In this document: positions 17,607-25,886 of the stretch, piece after piece | How the letters are laid out: every line of letters starts with the position of its first letter | Position numbering within the stretch: the first letter of the stretch is position 1 | Assembly (NCBI GenBank): GCA_900079695.1 | Contig: LT599022.1 | Location: 3,474,937 to 3,538,936, forward strand | DNA length: 64,000 nucleotides | Reading direction: 5' to 3' | Source: an uncultured Alphaproteobacteria bacterium | Lineage (GTDB): Bacteria; Pseudomonadota; Alphaproteobacteria; Rhodospirillales; Rhodospirillaceae | Program-made: the position numbers and the translations under genes | Notes under the pieces: model-generated | The model's input: the letters and a program-made list of their open reading frames with translations, nothing else | What the model was told of the DNA's origin: nothing | Databases searched by the model: none

Positions 17607-19010
17607 TCAATGCTCCTCGGTCCGGCGCTCCGCCGCGGGCGGAAACAGCGCGACGATGTCCTGGGCGTGGCCGATCTCGCGCGGCGCGATGCCCTCGGGC
17701 GGGGCGGCCTTGCGCCCGCCGGTGTGCACCCGGCGCGGCATCAGCGCCGCGGCGAAGCCGAGCTTGGCGGCCTCCTTGAGCCGCAGATCCGGCTGCGCCA
17801 CCGCGCGCACCTCCCCCGAAAGGCCGATCTCGCCGAACACCGCGACGTCCGCCGGGGCGGGCACGCCCGAAAGCGACGACAGCACCGCGCAGGCCACCGC
17901 GAGATCCGCCGCAGGCTCGCCGATCTTCAGCCCGCCCGCGACGTTCAGATATACGTCATGCCCGCCAAAAGCAATGCCGCAACGCGCCTCCAGCACCGCC
18001 AGCAGCATCGACAGCCGCCCCGAGTCCCAACCCACCACCGCACGGCGCGGCGTTCCCAGCGAGGAAGGCGCGACAAGCGCCTGAATTTCCACGAGAACCG
18101 GGCGGGAGCCTTCGAGCCCCGCGAAGACGCAGCTGCCGGCGACGTTGCCGCGCCGTTCCGCCAGGAACAGCGCCGACGGGTTCGCCACCTCGCCCAGACC
18201 CGAATCGGTCATCTCGAACACGCCGATTTCGTCGGTCGCGCCGAAGCGATTCTTCACCGCCCGCAGGATGCGGAAGTGATGGCCGCGCTCGCCCTCGAAA
18301 TAGAGCACGGTGTCGACCATGTGTTCGACCACTCGTGGCCCGGCGAGGGTGCCCTCCTTGGTGACGTGCCCGACCAGGAACAGCACGAACCCGCGCCGCT
18401 TCGCCAGCCGGATCAGTTCGTGGGCGCAGGCGCGCACCTGGCTGACCGTGCCGGGGGCGGAATCCAGGGTGTCGAGGAACATCGTCTGGATCGAATCGAT
18501 GATCACCACCTCGGGCGGCTGGCCGACGTCGAGGGTGGCGACGATGTCGCGCAGATTGGTCGCCGCGGCGAGGTCGACCGGGGCGTCCTCCAGCCCCAGG
18601 CGCCGCGCCCGCAGGCGCACCTGCTCGACCGCCTCTTCGCCCGAGACGTAGGCGCATTTCGCGCCGCGCTGCGCCAGCCGCGCCGCCGCCTGCAGCAGCA
18701 GGGTCGACTTGCCGATGCCGGGGTCGCCGCCCACCAGCAGCACCGAGCCCGCCACCAGTCCGCCGCCGCTCACCCGGTCGAGTTCGCCGATGCCGGTCTC
18801 GCGCCGCGCCATCGGGCGGCCCTCGCCCTTCAGCGGCACGAAGTCGATCGCCCGGCCGTTCGCCAGCGCCTTGCCCTGCGGCGATTCGTTGGCCGGGGCC
18901 GCCTCCTCGGCGATGCTGTTCCACGCCCCGCACACCTCGCAGCGCCCGGCCCACTTCGCGGTCACCGCGCCGCAGGACTGACACACGTAGCGGGTCGTCG
19001 ACTTGGCCAT
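17607..19010 (-). CDS. radA: DNA repair protein RadA
   Basis: 467 residues with the complete RadA layout: N-terminal zinc finger (YVCQSCGAVTAKWAGRC then CGAW), a RecA-like ATPase with Walker A GGDPGIGKST near 90-100, the RadA-specific KNRFGAT motif, and a C-terminal Lon-like domain. RadA promotes branch migration of recombination intermediates. It lies between the ABC transporter genes and cvpA on the same strand, but a hairpin repeat in the 208-base gap upstream probably separates the transcripts. Confidence 0.96.
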   Translation of the reverse strand: MAKSTTRYVCQSCGAVTAKWAGRCEVCGAWNSIAEEAAPANESPQGKALANGRAIDFVPLKGEGRPMARRETGIGELDRVSGGGLVAGSVLLVGGDPGIGKSTLLLQAAARLAQRGAKCAYVSGEEAVEQVRLRARRLGLEDAPVDLAAATNLRDIVATLDVGQPPEVVIIDSIQTMFLDTLDSAPGTVSQVRACAHELIRLAKRRGFVLFLVGHVTKEGTLAGPRVVEHMVDTVLYFEGERGHHFRILRAVKNRFGATDEIGVFEMTDSGLGEVANPSALFLAERRGNVAGSCVFAGLEGSRPVLVEIQALVAPSSLGTPRRAVVGWDSGRLSMLLAVLEARCGIAFGGHDVYLNVAGGLKIGEPAADLAVACAVLSSLSGVPAPADVAVFGEIGLSGEVRAVAQPDLRLKEAAKLGFAAALMPRRVHTGGRKAAPPEGIAPREIGHAQDIVALFPPAAERRTEEH

Positions 19011-19038
19011 CAGGCGCGGGCTCCGAAGAACGACCAGG

Positions 19039-19203
19039 CCGGGCTCCGCCCGGGCCCGCGAAGGGGCTCGGCCCCTTCGATCCCGTTCGCTGGTTTTTCC
19101 GCGAAGCGGGATTCAACCGTCACGCCGCGCGATGGCTTGATCGCGCTTCGCGCAAAAACGAATGGGAGGTGCGGAGGGACCGAGTCCCTCCGCGACGTTT
19201 TTT
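19039..19203 (+). repeat. Modular hairpin repeat, copy B
   Basis: The most complete copy. It consists of hairpin 1 (19039-19053, 6-bp stem), hairpin 2 (GAAGGGGC, 19060-19078), a core with GATCCCGTTCG, GCGAAGCG (19101-19108) and its complement CGCTTCGC (19144-19151), and hairpin 3 (GCGGAGGGAC, 19171-19193) followed by GACGTTTTTT. All hairpins have three-base loops. The second half matches copy C almost base for base around GTCACGCCGCGCGATGG and hairpin 3. It sits between mlaF-like and radA genes that both point left; in the plus direction hairpin 3 with its T run looks like a terminator. Confidence 0.75.
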
Positions 19204-19218
19204 GCCCCGCGCAGCCGT

Positions 19219-19995
19219 TCACCGGCGCACGTCCATGGTGATCGGGCCTTCGGCGCGGCCGTGGATGAACTGGTCGACGTAGGGGTTTCCGGAATTGTCG
19301 ATCTCGCCGATCGGTCCGACCCAGACGAGCCTGCCCTTGTAGAGCATGGCGACGCGGTCGGCGATCTTGCGGGCGGAGGCCATGTCGTGGGTGATGGTGA
19401 CGGCGGTGGCGCCCAGGCGTTTGACGCAGGTGACGATGAGGTCGTTGATGACGTCGGCCATGATCGGATCGAGGCCGGTGGTGGGTTCGTCGAAGAAGAT
19501 GATCTCGGGCTCGGTGGCGATGGCGCGGGCGAGGCCGACGCGCTTCTGCATGCCGCCCGAGAGTTCGGCGGGCCAGAGTTTGGCGACGTCGGCGGAGAGG
19601 CCGACCTTGGCGAGGGTGTCGACGGCGAGGTCGAAGGCGTCCTTGCGGGAGATCTTGGTGGTCTGGAGCACGCCGAAGGCGACGTTCTCCCACACCGGCA
19701 GGCTGTCGAACAGCGCCGCGCCCTGGAACAGCATGCCGATCCTGGCGTTGACCGCTTCGAGGCGCTTCGAGCCCATGCCGACGACTTCCTCGCCGTCGAT
19801 CCGGATCGAGCCGCTCTCGGGGCGGAGGATGCCCTGGATGCACTTGATCAGCACCGATTTTCCGGTGCCCGAGCCGCCGATCACGACGAGGGATTCGCCC
19901 TTGCCGACGTCGAGGTCGACGCCGTCGAGGACGATCTTGTCGCCGAAGCGCTTGTGGACGTCGCGCAGGCGGATTTTCGGGGCGGCTTCGGTCAT
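19219..19995 (-). CDS. MlaF-like ABC transporter ATP-binding protein
   Basis: 258 residues. Walker A GGSGTGKS, signature LSGGM and Walker B IIFFDEPTTGLDP are intact. It belongs to the MlaF/Ttg2A family, the ATPase of the phospholipid (or, in plants and actinobacteria, other lipid) transporter that keeps the outer membrane asymmetric. It follows the permease gene by 12 bases. The partners MlaD, MlaC and MlaB are not next to it, so the substrate-binding MCE protein must be encoded elsewhere. Confidence 0.9.
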   Translation of the reverse strand: MTEAAPKIRLRDVHKRFGDKIVLDGVDLDVGKGESLVVIGGSGTGKSVLIKCIQGILRPESGSIRIDGEEVVGMGSKRLEAVNARIGMLFQGAALFDSLPVWENVAFGVLQTTKISRKDAFDLAVDTLAKVGLSADVAKLWPAELSGGMQKRVGLARAIATEPEIIFFDEPTTGLDPIMADVINDLIVTCVKRLGATAVTITHDMASARKIADRVAMLYKGRLVWVGPIGEIDNSGNPYVDQFIHGRAEGPITMDVRR

Positions 19996-20007
19996 CGCGG
20001 ATGGGCC

Positions 20008-20781
20008 CTAGGTGGCGAAGAAGATTTCGGTGACGACGTAGTTGGCGATCAGGATCATGATCGAGGCGGAGACCACCGCGTTGGTGGTGGCCTGGCCGAC
20101 GCCCTGCGCGCCGCCCTTGGAATGGTAGCCGTTGTAGCACCCGAGCAGCGCGATCAGGAAGCCGAACACCGCGGCCTTGACGAGGCCGGAGGCGACGTCG
20201 GTGAACTCCAGCACGTCCCAGGTGTTGGCGAGGTAGCTGCCGGAATTGAAGCCGAGCTTGCCGACGCCGATGAGATAGCCGCCGAACACGCCGAGGATGT
20301 CGGCGATCACCACCAGCAGCGGCATCATCAGCAGCCCGGCGAGCAGGCGCGGCGCGACCAGATACTTGTAGGGATTGGTGGAGAGGGTGGCGAGCGCGTC
20401 GACCTGCTCGGTGACGCGCATGGTGCCGATTTCGGCGGCCATCGAGGCGCCGATGCGCCCGGCGACCATCAGCCCGGCGAGCACCGGGCCGAGCTCGCGG
20501 GTGAGCGAGAGCACCACCACCATCGCCACCGCGCCCTCGGCCTGGAAGCGCGAGAAGCCCGAGTGGGTCTGAAGCGCCAGCACCATGCCGGAGAAGATCG
20601 CGGTGAGCGCCACCACCGGCAGCGAGAAGTAGCCGATGTCGAGGAACTGGCGGAGGATCTGGCGCGGGTAGAACGGCGGCCGCACCATGTGCGAGACCGA
20701 CGCCAGGGTGAATCGCGCCAGGCGGCCGACGGTGGCGAGGAAGGCGAGAAACACCCGTCCGATCAGTGCGAGGAAGGTCAT
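20008..20781 (-). CDS. MlaE-like ABC transporter permease
   Basis: 257 residues with five or six membrane segments, of the MlaE/YrbE permease family (FSGMVLALQ, RELGPVLAGLMVAGRIGASMAAEIGTM and the DALATLSTNPYKYLVAPR stretch are characteristic). With the neighbouring ATPase it should form an inner-membrane lipid transporter. The ATG overlaps the alr stop (tcat at 20778-20781), giving coupled translation. The order alr-mlaE-mlaF-radA is widespread in alphaproteobacteria. Confidence 0.92.
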   Translation of the reverse strand: MTFLALIGRVFLAFLATVGRLARFTLASVSHMVRPPFYPRQILRQFLDIGYFSLPVVALTAIFSGMVLALQTHSGFSRFQAEGAVAMVVVLSLTRELGPVLAGLMVAGRIGASMAAEIGTMRVTEQVDALATLSTNPYKYLVAPRLLAGLLMMPLLVVIADILGVFGGYLIGVGKLGFNSGSYLANTWDVLEFTDVASGLVKAAVFGFLIALLGCYNGYHSKGGAQGVGQATTNAVVSASIMILIANYVVTEIFFAT

Positions 20782-21923
20782 GAGGCGTCGCCGTTCCTGT
20801 AGAGCCGGGGCAGGCGCGGACCGAGGCGGGTGAGGAGCTCGTAGGAGATCGTCTGCCCGGCGTCGGCCAGCGTGTCGATGCTCGCATATTTACCGATAAC
20901 GTCGATGGTGTCACCGGGTCGGATGCGGTCCTCCGGCACCTCGGAGATGTCGAAGGTGGTGAGGTCCATGGATATGCGGCCGACGAGGCGCGCTTTCCAG
21001 GTGTCGTGCACGGCGGCGAACACCGGATGCTCGTCGGGATGGTTGCCGATCGCGCGGAGGAAGCCGTCGGCGTAGCCGAGCGCGACGGTGGCGAGGCGGC
21101 CGGGCCCGGGCGCGGCCCAGGTCGCGCCGTAGCCGATCGTCTGCGGCCGGTCGATCGGCTGGATCTCGACGACCTTGGCCGAGAGGGTGACGACGCGGCC
21201 CATCGGGTTGTCGTGGCCGGGGCGCGGGTTGCCGCCGTAGAGCGCGATGCCGGGGCGGACGAGGCCGAAGTGCGCGGCTTCGCCGAGGAAGATCCCCGAG
21301 GACGCCGAAAGGCTGGCGGCGACGCCGGGGAGATCCCGCGCGAACTCGGCGAAGCGCGCGATCTGGCGGGCGTTGAGCGGGTGGCGCGGCGCGTCGGCGC
21401 AGGCGAAGTGGCTCATCAGGAGCTGCGGGGCGAGGGCCTTCATGGTCTCGCCGTCGGCGCGCAGGGCGTCGAATTCGGCGCGCGAGAGGCCGAGGCGGGT
21501 CATCCCGGTGTCGACCTGGAGCGCCGCCGGGGCGGGGCGGCCGCGTTCGCGGGCGAACGCCGCCCAGCCCGCCACCTGCTCCATGCAGTTCAGCACCGGG
21601 GTCAGGGCGGCGGCGGCGAAATCCGCCTCGGTGTCGGGATTGGGGCCGTGGAGGACGAAGATCCGCGCCTCCGGCACCGCCTTGCGCAGGGCGATGCCCT
21701 CGTCGAGGTGGGCGACGAAGAAGCTGCGGCAGCCCGCGCGGACGAGCGCCTTCGCCACCTGCGCCGCGCCGAGGCCGTAGGCGTCGGCCTTGACCACCGC
21801 GGCGGTTTCCGCCCCGCCGGCCTGGAGCTTGAGATAGCGCCAGTTGGCGACGAGCGCGCCGAGATCGACGGTGAGCACCGCACCGGCGCGCGCGAGCGCG
21901 GCCGGGGAAGGGGCGAGCGACAC
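20778..21923 (-). CDS. alr: Alanine racemase
   Basis: 381 residues. Alr interconverts L- and D-alanine with PLP, supplying D-Ala for peptidoglycan. The PLP Lys is K45 in VVKADAYGLG; the GYADGFLR and VGRISMDLT blocks of the C-terminal domain are present. The start is the GTG at 21923: GGAGG lies 8 bases ahead of it, the GTG is only 4 bases past the dnaB stop, and the protein begins at the usual place; the longer open frame (to 22004) overlaps dnaB and is not needed. It is coupled downstream to the ABC permease. Confidence 0.94.
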   Translation of the reverse strand: MSLAPSPAALARAGAVLTVDLGALVANWRYLKLQAGGAETAAVVKADAYGLGAAQVAKALVRAGCRSFFVAHLDEGIALRKAVPEARIFVLHGPNPDTEADFAAAALTPVLNCMEQVAGWAAFARERGRPAPAALQVDTGMTRLGLSRAEFDALRADGETMKALAPQLLMSHFACADAPRHPLNARQIARFAEFARDLPGVAASLSASSGIFLGEAAHFGLVRPGIALYGGNPRPGHDNPMGRVVTLSAKVVEIQPIDRPQTIGYGATWAAPGPGRLATVALGYADGFLRAIGNHPDEHPVFAAVHDTWKARLVGRISMDLTTFDISEVPEDRIRPGDTIDVIGKYASIDTLADAGQTISYELLTRLGPRLPRLYRNGDAS

Positions 21924-21927
21924 GGGA

Positions 21928-23430
21928 TCATCCTCCGTAGGGCAGGTGGTCGTCTTCGGTCCAATTGCCGAAAGTGGTATATTCGCCATTGAAGTGCAGC
22001 ACAACCGTGCCGGTGGGTCCGTGGCGCTGCTTGGCGATGATGCACTCGGACTTGAACTCGATCGCCTTGAGGCCGTCCTCCCACTCCTCGTAGCGGTGGG
22101 CGTAGTCGGCGTCGGTCTCGCCGTCCTTTTTGAGCGGCGCCTTGGCCTTGCGGTAGTAGTGCTCGCGGAACACGAACATCACCATGTCGGCGTCCTGCTC
22201 GATCGAGCCGGATTCGCGCAGATCGGAGAGCTGCGGGCGCTTGTCGTCGCGGCTTTCCACCGCGCGGGAGAGCTGCGAGAGCACCAGAACCGGCACCTGC
22301 AGCTCCTTCGCCAGGATCTTGAGGCCGCGGGTCATCTCCGAGAGTTCCTGCACGCGGTTGCTCTCGCGGCGGCTGGAGACGCTGGGCGAGAGGAGTTGCA
22401 GGTAGTCGATCACCACCATGCCGAGGTTGGCCTGGCGCTTGAGGCGGCGCGCCCGGGTGCGGATCGCGCCGACCGAGAGGCCGGGGGTGTCGTCGATGTA
22501 GAGCGGCACCTTCTCCATCAGCCCGACCGCGGCGGTGAGCTTGTTGAAGTCGTCCTGGTTGATCTTGCCGGTGCGCATCGCGTGGCCGGGGATCTGCGCC
22601 TCGTTGGAGAGGATACGGGTGGCGAGCTGCTCGGCCGACATTTCGAGCGAGAAGAACGCGGTCACCGCGCCCGGGCCGTCCGGGTCCTTGAACTTCGAGT
22701 ACGCGGCGTTGTAGGCGATCGCGGTGGCGAGCGCGGTCTTGCCCATGCCCGGGCGTCCGGCGAGGATCACGAGGTCGGAGTTGTGCAGGCCGCCGAGGGT
22801 CTTGTCGAGGTCGACGAGGCCGGTGGTGACGCCCGAGAGCCCCTCGGACTTGCAGGCGGCGTCGACCGAGGTGAGGGATTCGGCGAGCGCGGCGGCGAAC
22901 GAGGTGAAACCGCGCGCCGACTGGCCGTCGTTGGCGAGGTTGTAGAGCCCTTCCTCGGCCTTGCGGATCTGGTCGTCGGCGCTCTCTTCGAGGGTTTCGT
23001 CGAAGGCGTCGTTGACCACGTCCTCGCCGAGCGCGATGAGCTGGCGGCGGACGTAGAGGTCGTGGATCAGGCGGCCGTACTGCTCGACGTTGATGATGCC
23101 GACCACCGAGGCGGCGAGCCGCGCGAGGTAGCCCGGGCCGCCGACGCGTTCGAGCTCCGGGCTGCCGTCCATCAGGCGCTTCAGGGTGATCGGGTCGGCG
23201 GTGTCGCCGCGCTCGCCCAGCTGGATGCACAGCTCGAAGATCCGCCGGTGGGTGGAATCGGCGAAGTGGATCGGCTTGAGGAAGTCGATGATCTTGTCGA
23301 TCGCGGCGTTGTTGTTGAGGATCGCTCCGAGGAGCGCCTGCTCGGCCTCGGTATCGTAGGGCGGCGTACGCGGCGCGGGGCCGCCGCCGACGACGCGGAA
23401 AGGTTCGGAGAGTTCTGGAATCTGGCTCAT
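21928..23430 (-). CDS. dnaB: Replicative DNA helicase DnaB
   Basis: 500 residues. The N-terminal domain contains DTEAEQALLGAILNNNAAIDKI, the typical DnaB opening, and the C-terminal RecA-like motor has Walker A GRPGMGKTALA, then FSLEMS, DYLQLL and SQLSRAVE. DnaB unwinds DNA at the replication fork. It heads a minus-strand gene series continuing into alr and the ABC transporter. A DnaA-box-like pair lies in its upstream gap (23473-23494). Confidence 0.97.
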   Translation of the reverse strand: MSQIPELSEPFRVVGGGPAPRTPPYDTEAEQALLGAILNNNAAIDKIIDFLKPIHFADSTHRRIFELCIQLGERGDTADPITLKRLMDGSPELERVGGPGYLARLAASVVGIINVEQYGRLIHDLYVRRQLIALGEDVVNDAFDETLEESADDQIRKAEEGLYNLANDGQSARGFTSFAAALAESLTSVDAACKSEGLSGVTTGLVDLDKTLGGLHNSDLVILAGRPGMGKTALATAIAYNAAYSKFKDPDGPGAVTAFFSLEMSAEQLATRILSNEAQIPGHAMRTGKINQDDFNKLTAAVGLMEKVPLYIDDTPGLSVGAIRTRARRLKRQANLGMVVIDYLQLLSPSVSSRRESNRVQELSEMTRGLKILAKELQVPVLVLSQLSRAVESRDDKRPQLSDLRESGSIEQDADMVMFVFREHYYRKAKAPLKKDGETDADYAHRYEEWEDGLKAIEFKSECIIAKQRHGPTGTVVLHFNGEYTTFGNWTEDDHLPYGG

Positions 23431-23472
23431 CGCGGCACCATACCACGCGCCCCCGGCAGCGGGGACACCGAG

Positions 23473-23494
23473 TTATCCACACCCCTGTGGAAGA
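23473..23494. promoter_or_regulatory. Inverted pair of DnaA-box-like sites upstream of dnaB
   Basis: TTATCCACA at 23473-23481 is a perfect match to the consensus DnaA box. Four bases further on TGTGGAAGA (23486-23494) is an inverted near-match (TCTTCCACA, two differences from the consensus). The pair is 43 bases ahead of the dnaB start, in the 158-base gap that must hold the dnaB promoter. DnaA could regulate dnaB here; a single perfect 9-mer can also occur by chance. Confidence 0.5.
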
Positions 23495-23588
23495 TGGGGA
23501 TTCTTTCGGGGAAAGGACGGGGCGGCCCACCCGCTGCGGGCGTTAATCCGTCGTGTCGATCCGCCGCAATCGTTTGGCGGTTTCGATC

Positions 23589-23996
23589 CTAGCCGGGAAG
23601 ACGATCTAATTTCGGGACATTTTCCAAACGCGCGTCCCATTCCGCCCGGCTTGCGAAGCATATATGGGCGCTTGGTCGGATGTCGATCGGGCTATCGATA
23701 CTCCCGGCGGGTACAACCACCAAAGTCCCTTCGAGTTGAACGCTCGGAAGAGCGGAGCCGCATTTGATGCAAAAGCTTTTCTGGTGTCGAGTCTCGGGAA
23801 CCCGGTAGGTCTGGATGCTGTCAACGCCGGAAATCCAATCTACCGTCGCCGTCGATGAAAACAAGTTGGCCGCATGTGCGGACCCCGTGTCCTTTCGACA
23901 GCGCTTGCAATGACAAAGATAGAAGCTCTCGAACTCGCCTAAGATTCGAAATTTAACCGTGCCGCACAAACAGGAGCCATCTGTAGTCTGGGTCAT
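23589..23996 (-). CDS. GFA/CENP-V family zinc protein
   Basis: 135 residues. The cysteine pattern GSCLCGTVKF, CHCKRCRKDTGSAHAANLF and FCIKCGSALP is the zinc-binding layout of the glutathione-dependent formaldehyde-activating enzyme (Gfa) family. Most members have no proven function; Gfa itself may help form S-hydroxymethylglutathione. Base composition stands out: a hand count over 23641-24000 gives about 55% G+C against roughly 70% in neighbouring genes, and codons such as TTT, GAA and ACA are common. It has no operon partner. Both features suggest recent acquisition. Confidence 0.85.
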   Translation of the reverse strand: MTQTTDGSCLCGTVKFRILGEFESFYLCHCKRCRKDTGSAHAANLFSSTATVDWISGVDSIQTYRVPETRHQKSFCIKCGSALPSVQLEGTLVVVPAGSIDSPIDIRPSAHICFASRAEWDARLENVPKLDRLPG

Positions 23997-24214
23997 AACG
24001 ATATACGCCTATCCGTTGGTGTTCGTTCGACGCGGAATCGCAAGAGACGTCGCAGTCCGCCAGATCGACGGGTTCCGGGCCTCGGCGGGCGCGAAATTTC
24101 CGAAGTCTTCCGGCCCCGACGGCGGCGCAAGGCCTCTCGAAGCGGCCGGGATGGGGAGCGGAATCGCCGAGCGCGAACCCGGCGGACTATCCCCGGGGCC
24201 GGTGGTGCGGGGCG

Positions 24215-24589
24215 TCATTGTCCGAAGTCGGGGATTGCGTCGAGCACGACATGGTCGCCGACGGTGATCAAGAGGATGTCGCGGCCGACGCGGACGTAGA
24301 CGTGGTCGTGGGGGGATTCCGGCAACTGCCGCAGCAGCGCGCCGGGCAGGGGATAGTAGGTGACGGCGGAATTGAGGGGCTCGCCGGTTTGCCACATTCG
24401 GCGGCTGGTGGTGGGGCGGCAGCCGTTGGGGCTGGCGGCGAGGTCGGGTGGGCAATCGCCCGAGGCGATCAGGTTCTCGTAGAACGCCGCGACGGTGGCG
24501 CGGTCGCCGGGCGCGAACCCGGGCACGCCGAGCGCCGCGGGGGCGAAGGCGGCGAGGGCGAGGACGAGGGTCGCGGCGCGGCGCAGCAT
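24215..24589 (-). CDS. Small exported CigR/RcnB-like protein (paralogue 1)
   Basis: 124 residues with an N-terminal signal peptide (about 1-22). Two cysteines, C46 and C57, frame CPPDLAASPNGC, and the C-terminal half holds YYPLPGALLRQLP and HVYVRVGRDILLITVGDHVVLDAI. That last block, V-R-V-G-x-D-I-L-L, is the hallmark of the RcnB/CigR (PF11776-like) periplasmic proteins. RcnB influences nickel/cobalt efflux and CigR is an anti-virulence factor in Salmonella; neither role can be assumed here. The neighbour at 24657-25106 is a clear paralogue with the same cysteine spacing. Confidence 0.65.
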   Translation of the reverse strand: MLRRAATLVLALAAFAPAALGVPGFAPGDRATVAAFYENLIASGDCPPDLAASPNGCRPTTSRRMWQTGEPLNSAVTYYPLPGALLRQLPESPHDHVYVRVGRDILLITVGDHVVLDAIPDFGQ

Positions 24590-24656
24590 CGGGCGGTTCC
24601 TCCGGCAAGGGCGCGAGAGTCCGATGTAATGCGCCGCGCCGGATCGCGAAACCGGG

Positions 24657-25106
24657 TCAGCGTCGGCCGAGATCGGTGATTGCGTCGACCACCATCCGCG
24701 TGCCGGTCGCGAGCAACAGAATGTCCGCCCCGACGCGCACGTACTCGTGACCGGCGGGCGGCAGCGGCAGGTGCACGGAAAGTTCGCCGGGAAGCGGATA
24801 CCAGGCGACCCCGGCGGGGAGCGGATGGCCCTTGCTCCAGGCCTTCGCCTGCCCCGGCGGACGGCAGCCGGTGTTCTTCTTCGCGAGGCCGGGCGGGCAG
24901 TTGCCGGCGCGTTCGAGCGGACCGTAGTAGTCGGCGACCGCGCGACGGTCGGCACCGGTGAACGTGAGGCCGATCGCGACGTCGCCGTTTGCGGCTTTGC
25001 CGGTCTTTCCGGCGTGGACCTTGTCCGGCCCCTTGTCGGGCGGAGCCGCGACGGCGGGCGCGGCGAGCGCGAGGGCAAGCAGGGCGACGGCGTACGACAG
25101 ACGCAT
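24657..25106 (-). CDS. Small exported CigR/RcnB-like protein (paralogue 2)
   Basis: 149 residues. The start ATG at 25106 opens a signal peptide, MRLSYAVALLALALAAPAVA. A Gly/Lys-rich segment follows, then CPPGLAKKNTGC with C70 and C81, and RPPGQAKAWSKGHPLP, which is the PPGxAK-type repeat of CigR proteins. The C terminus is EYVRVGADILLLATGTRMVVDAI. It is periplasmic by prediction. The two cysteines have the same ten-residue spacing as in the downstream paralogue, 67 bases away, and may form a disulfide. No metal gene is nearby to hint at function. Confidence 0.68.
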   Translation of the reverse strand: MRLSYAVALLALALAAPAVAAPPDKGPDKVHAGKTGKAANGDVAIGLTFTGADRRAVADYYGPLERAGNCPPGLAKKNTGCRPPGQAKAWSKGHPLPAGVAWYPLPGELSVHLPLPPAGHEYVRVGADILLLATGTRMVVDAITDLGRR

Positions 25107-25157
25107 GAGAGCCTCCCGAGAGATGTTTCCGCCACGCATATAAGGATTTCGGAGACA

Positions 25158-25190
25158 AAGAAAACCGCCGCCCCGGATGGGGGCGGCGGT
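25158..25190 (-). terminator. Terminator of the rpsF-rpsR-rplI operon
   Basis: On the minus strand an 11-bp stem (25190-25180 pairing with 25174-25164) is followed by TTTTCTTTG. It is 27 bases past the rplI stop. Confidence 0.8.
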
Positions 25191-25216
25191 TCGCGAACGG
25201 TCCGAAGGGGGCGGAG

Positions 25217-25768
25217 TTATTCGGCGGTCTCTTCCGCGGCCGGGGCCTCGATCTCGCCTTCGACCTCGGCGACGTCCTCCTCGGCGGTCTCGGCTTCGGC
25301 CTTCTGGGCGCGCTCGGCTTCCTCGAGCGAGCGGGCGACCGTCACCGAAACCTCGACCTTGACTTCCGGATGCAGCAGGAACGGCACGCCGTAGGTGCCG
25401 AGCGCCTTGATCGGCTGGTGGAGGTGGGCGGCGGTCTTCTCGACGGTGAAGCCCGCGTCCTTGGCCGCGTCGCGGATGTCGCGCGCGGTGACCGAGCCGT
25501 AGAGCTGGCCGGTTTCGGCGGCCTGGCGCACGATCACGAGGCGCAGGCCCTCCATCTTCGCGGCGACGGCTTCCGCCTCTTCGCGGCGCTTGAGGTTGGT
25601 GGCCTCGATCTGGGCGCGCTGGCTCTCGAAGATCTCGAGGTTGGCCTTGGTGGCGCGCATCGCCTTGTGCTGCGGCAGGAGGTAGTTGCGGGCGTAGCCC
25701 GGCTTCACGCTCACCACGTCGCCGATCTGGCCGAGGCGTTCGATGCGTTCCAACAGAATGACTTCCAT
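25217..25768 (-). CDS. rplI: 50S ribosomal protein L9
   Basis: 183 residues. The N-terminal rRNA-binding domain begins MEVILLERIERLGQIGDVV and continues KPGYARNYLLP, the L9 signature. A long connecting helix and a C-terminal domain follow. The protein is longer than the usual 150 residues because of an acidic tail of about 35 residues rich in Glu and Ala. It is the last gene of the rpsF-rpsR-rplI operon, separated from rpsR by 118 bases that contain two perfect hairpins. Confidence 0.96.
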   Translation of the reverse strand: MEVILLERIERLGQIGDVVSVKPGYARNYLLPQHKAMRATKANLEIFESQRAQIEATNLKRREEAEAVAAKMEGLRLVIVRQAAETGQLYGSVTARDIRDAAKDAGFTVEKTAAHLHQPIKALGTYGVPFLLHPEVKVEVSVTVARSLEEAERAQKAEAETAEEDVAEVEGEIEAPAAEETAE

Positions 25769-25827
25769 GGTCCGATCCTTTCTGTTCGTCCGGCCCCCGC
25801 CGAAGCGGGTCCGTTAGGAATGCGAAT

Positions 25828-25886
25828 GCGGACCGCGCGTCGTGCGCGGTCCGCGGCAAGGGGGCAAGACGCCGGAAACCGGCGTC
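25828..25886 (-). other. Two perfect hairpins in the rpsR-rplI gap
   Basis: GCGGACCGCGC (25828-25838) pairs with 25844-25854 through 11 bp around a 5-base loop, and GACGCCGG (25868-25875) pairs with 25879-25886 around AAA, right after the rpsR stop. Neither has a T run on the minus strand, so they are more likely mRNA processing or stability elements, or sites of partial attenuation, than full terminators. Confidence 0.55.
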
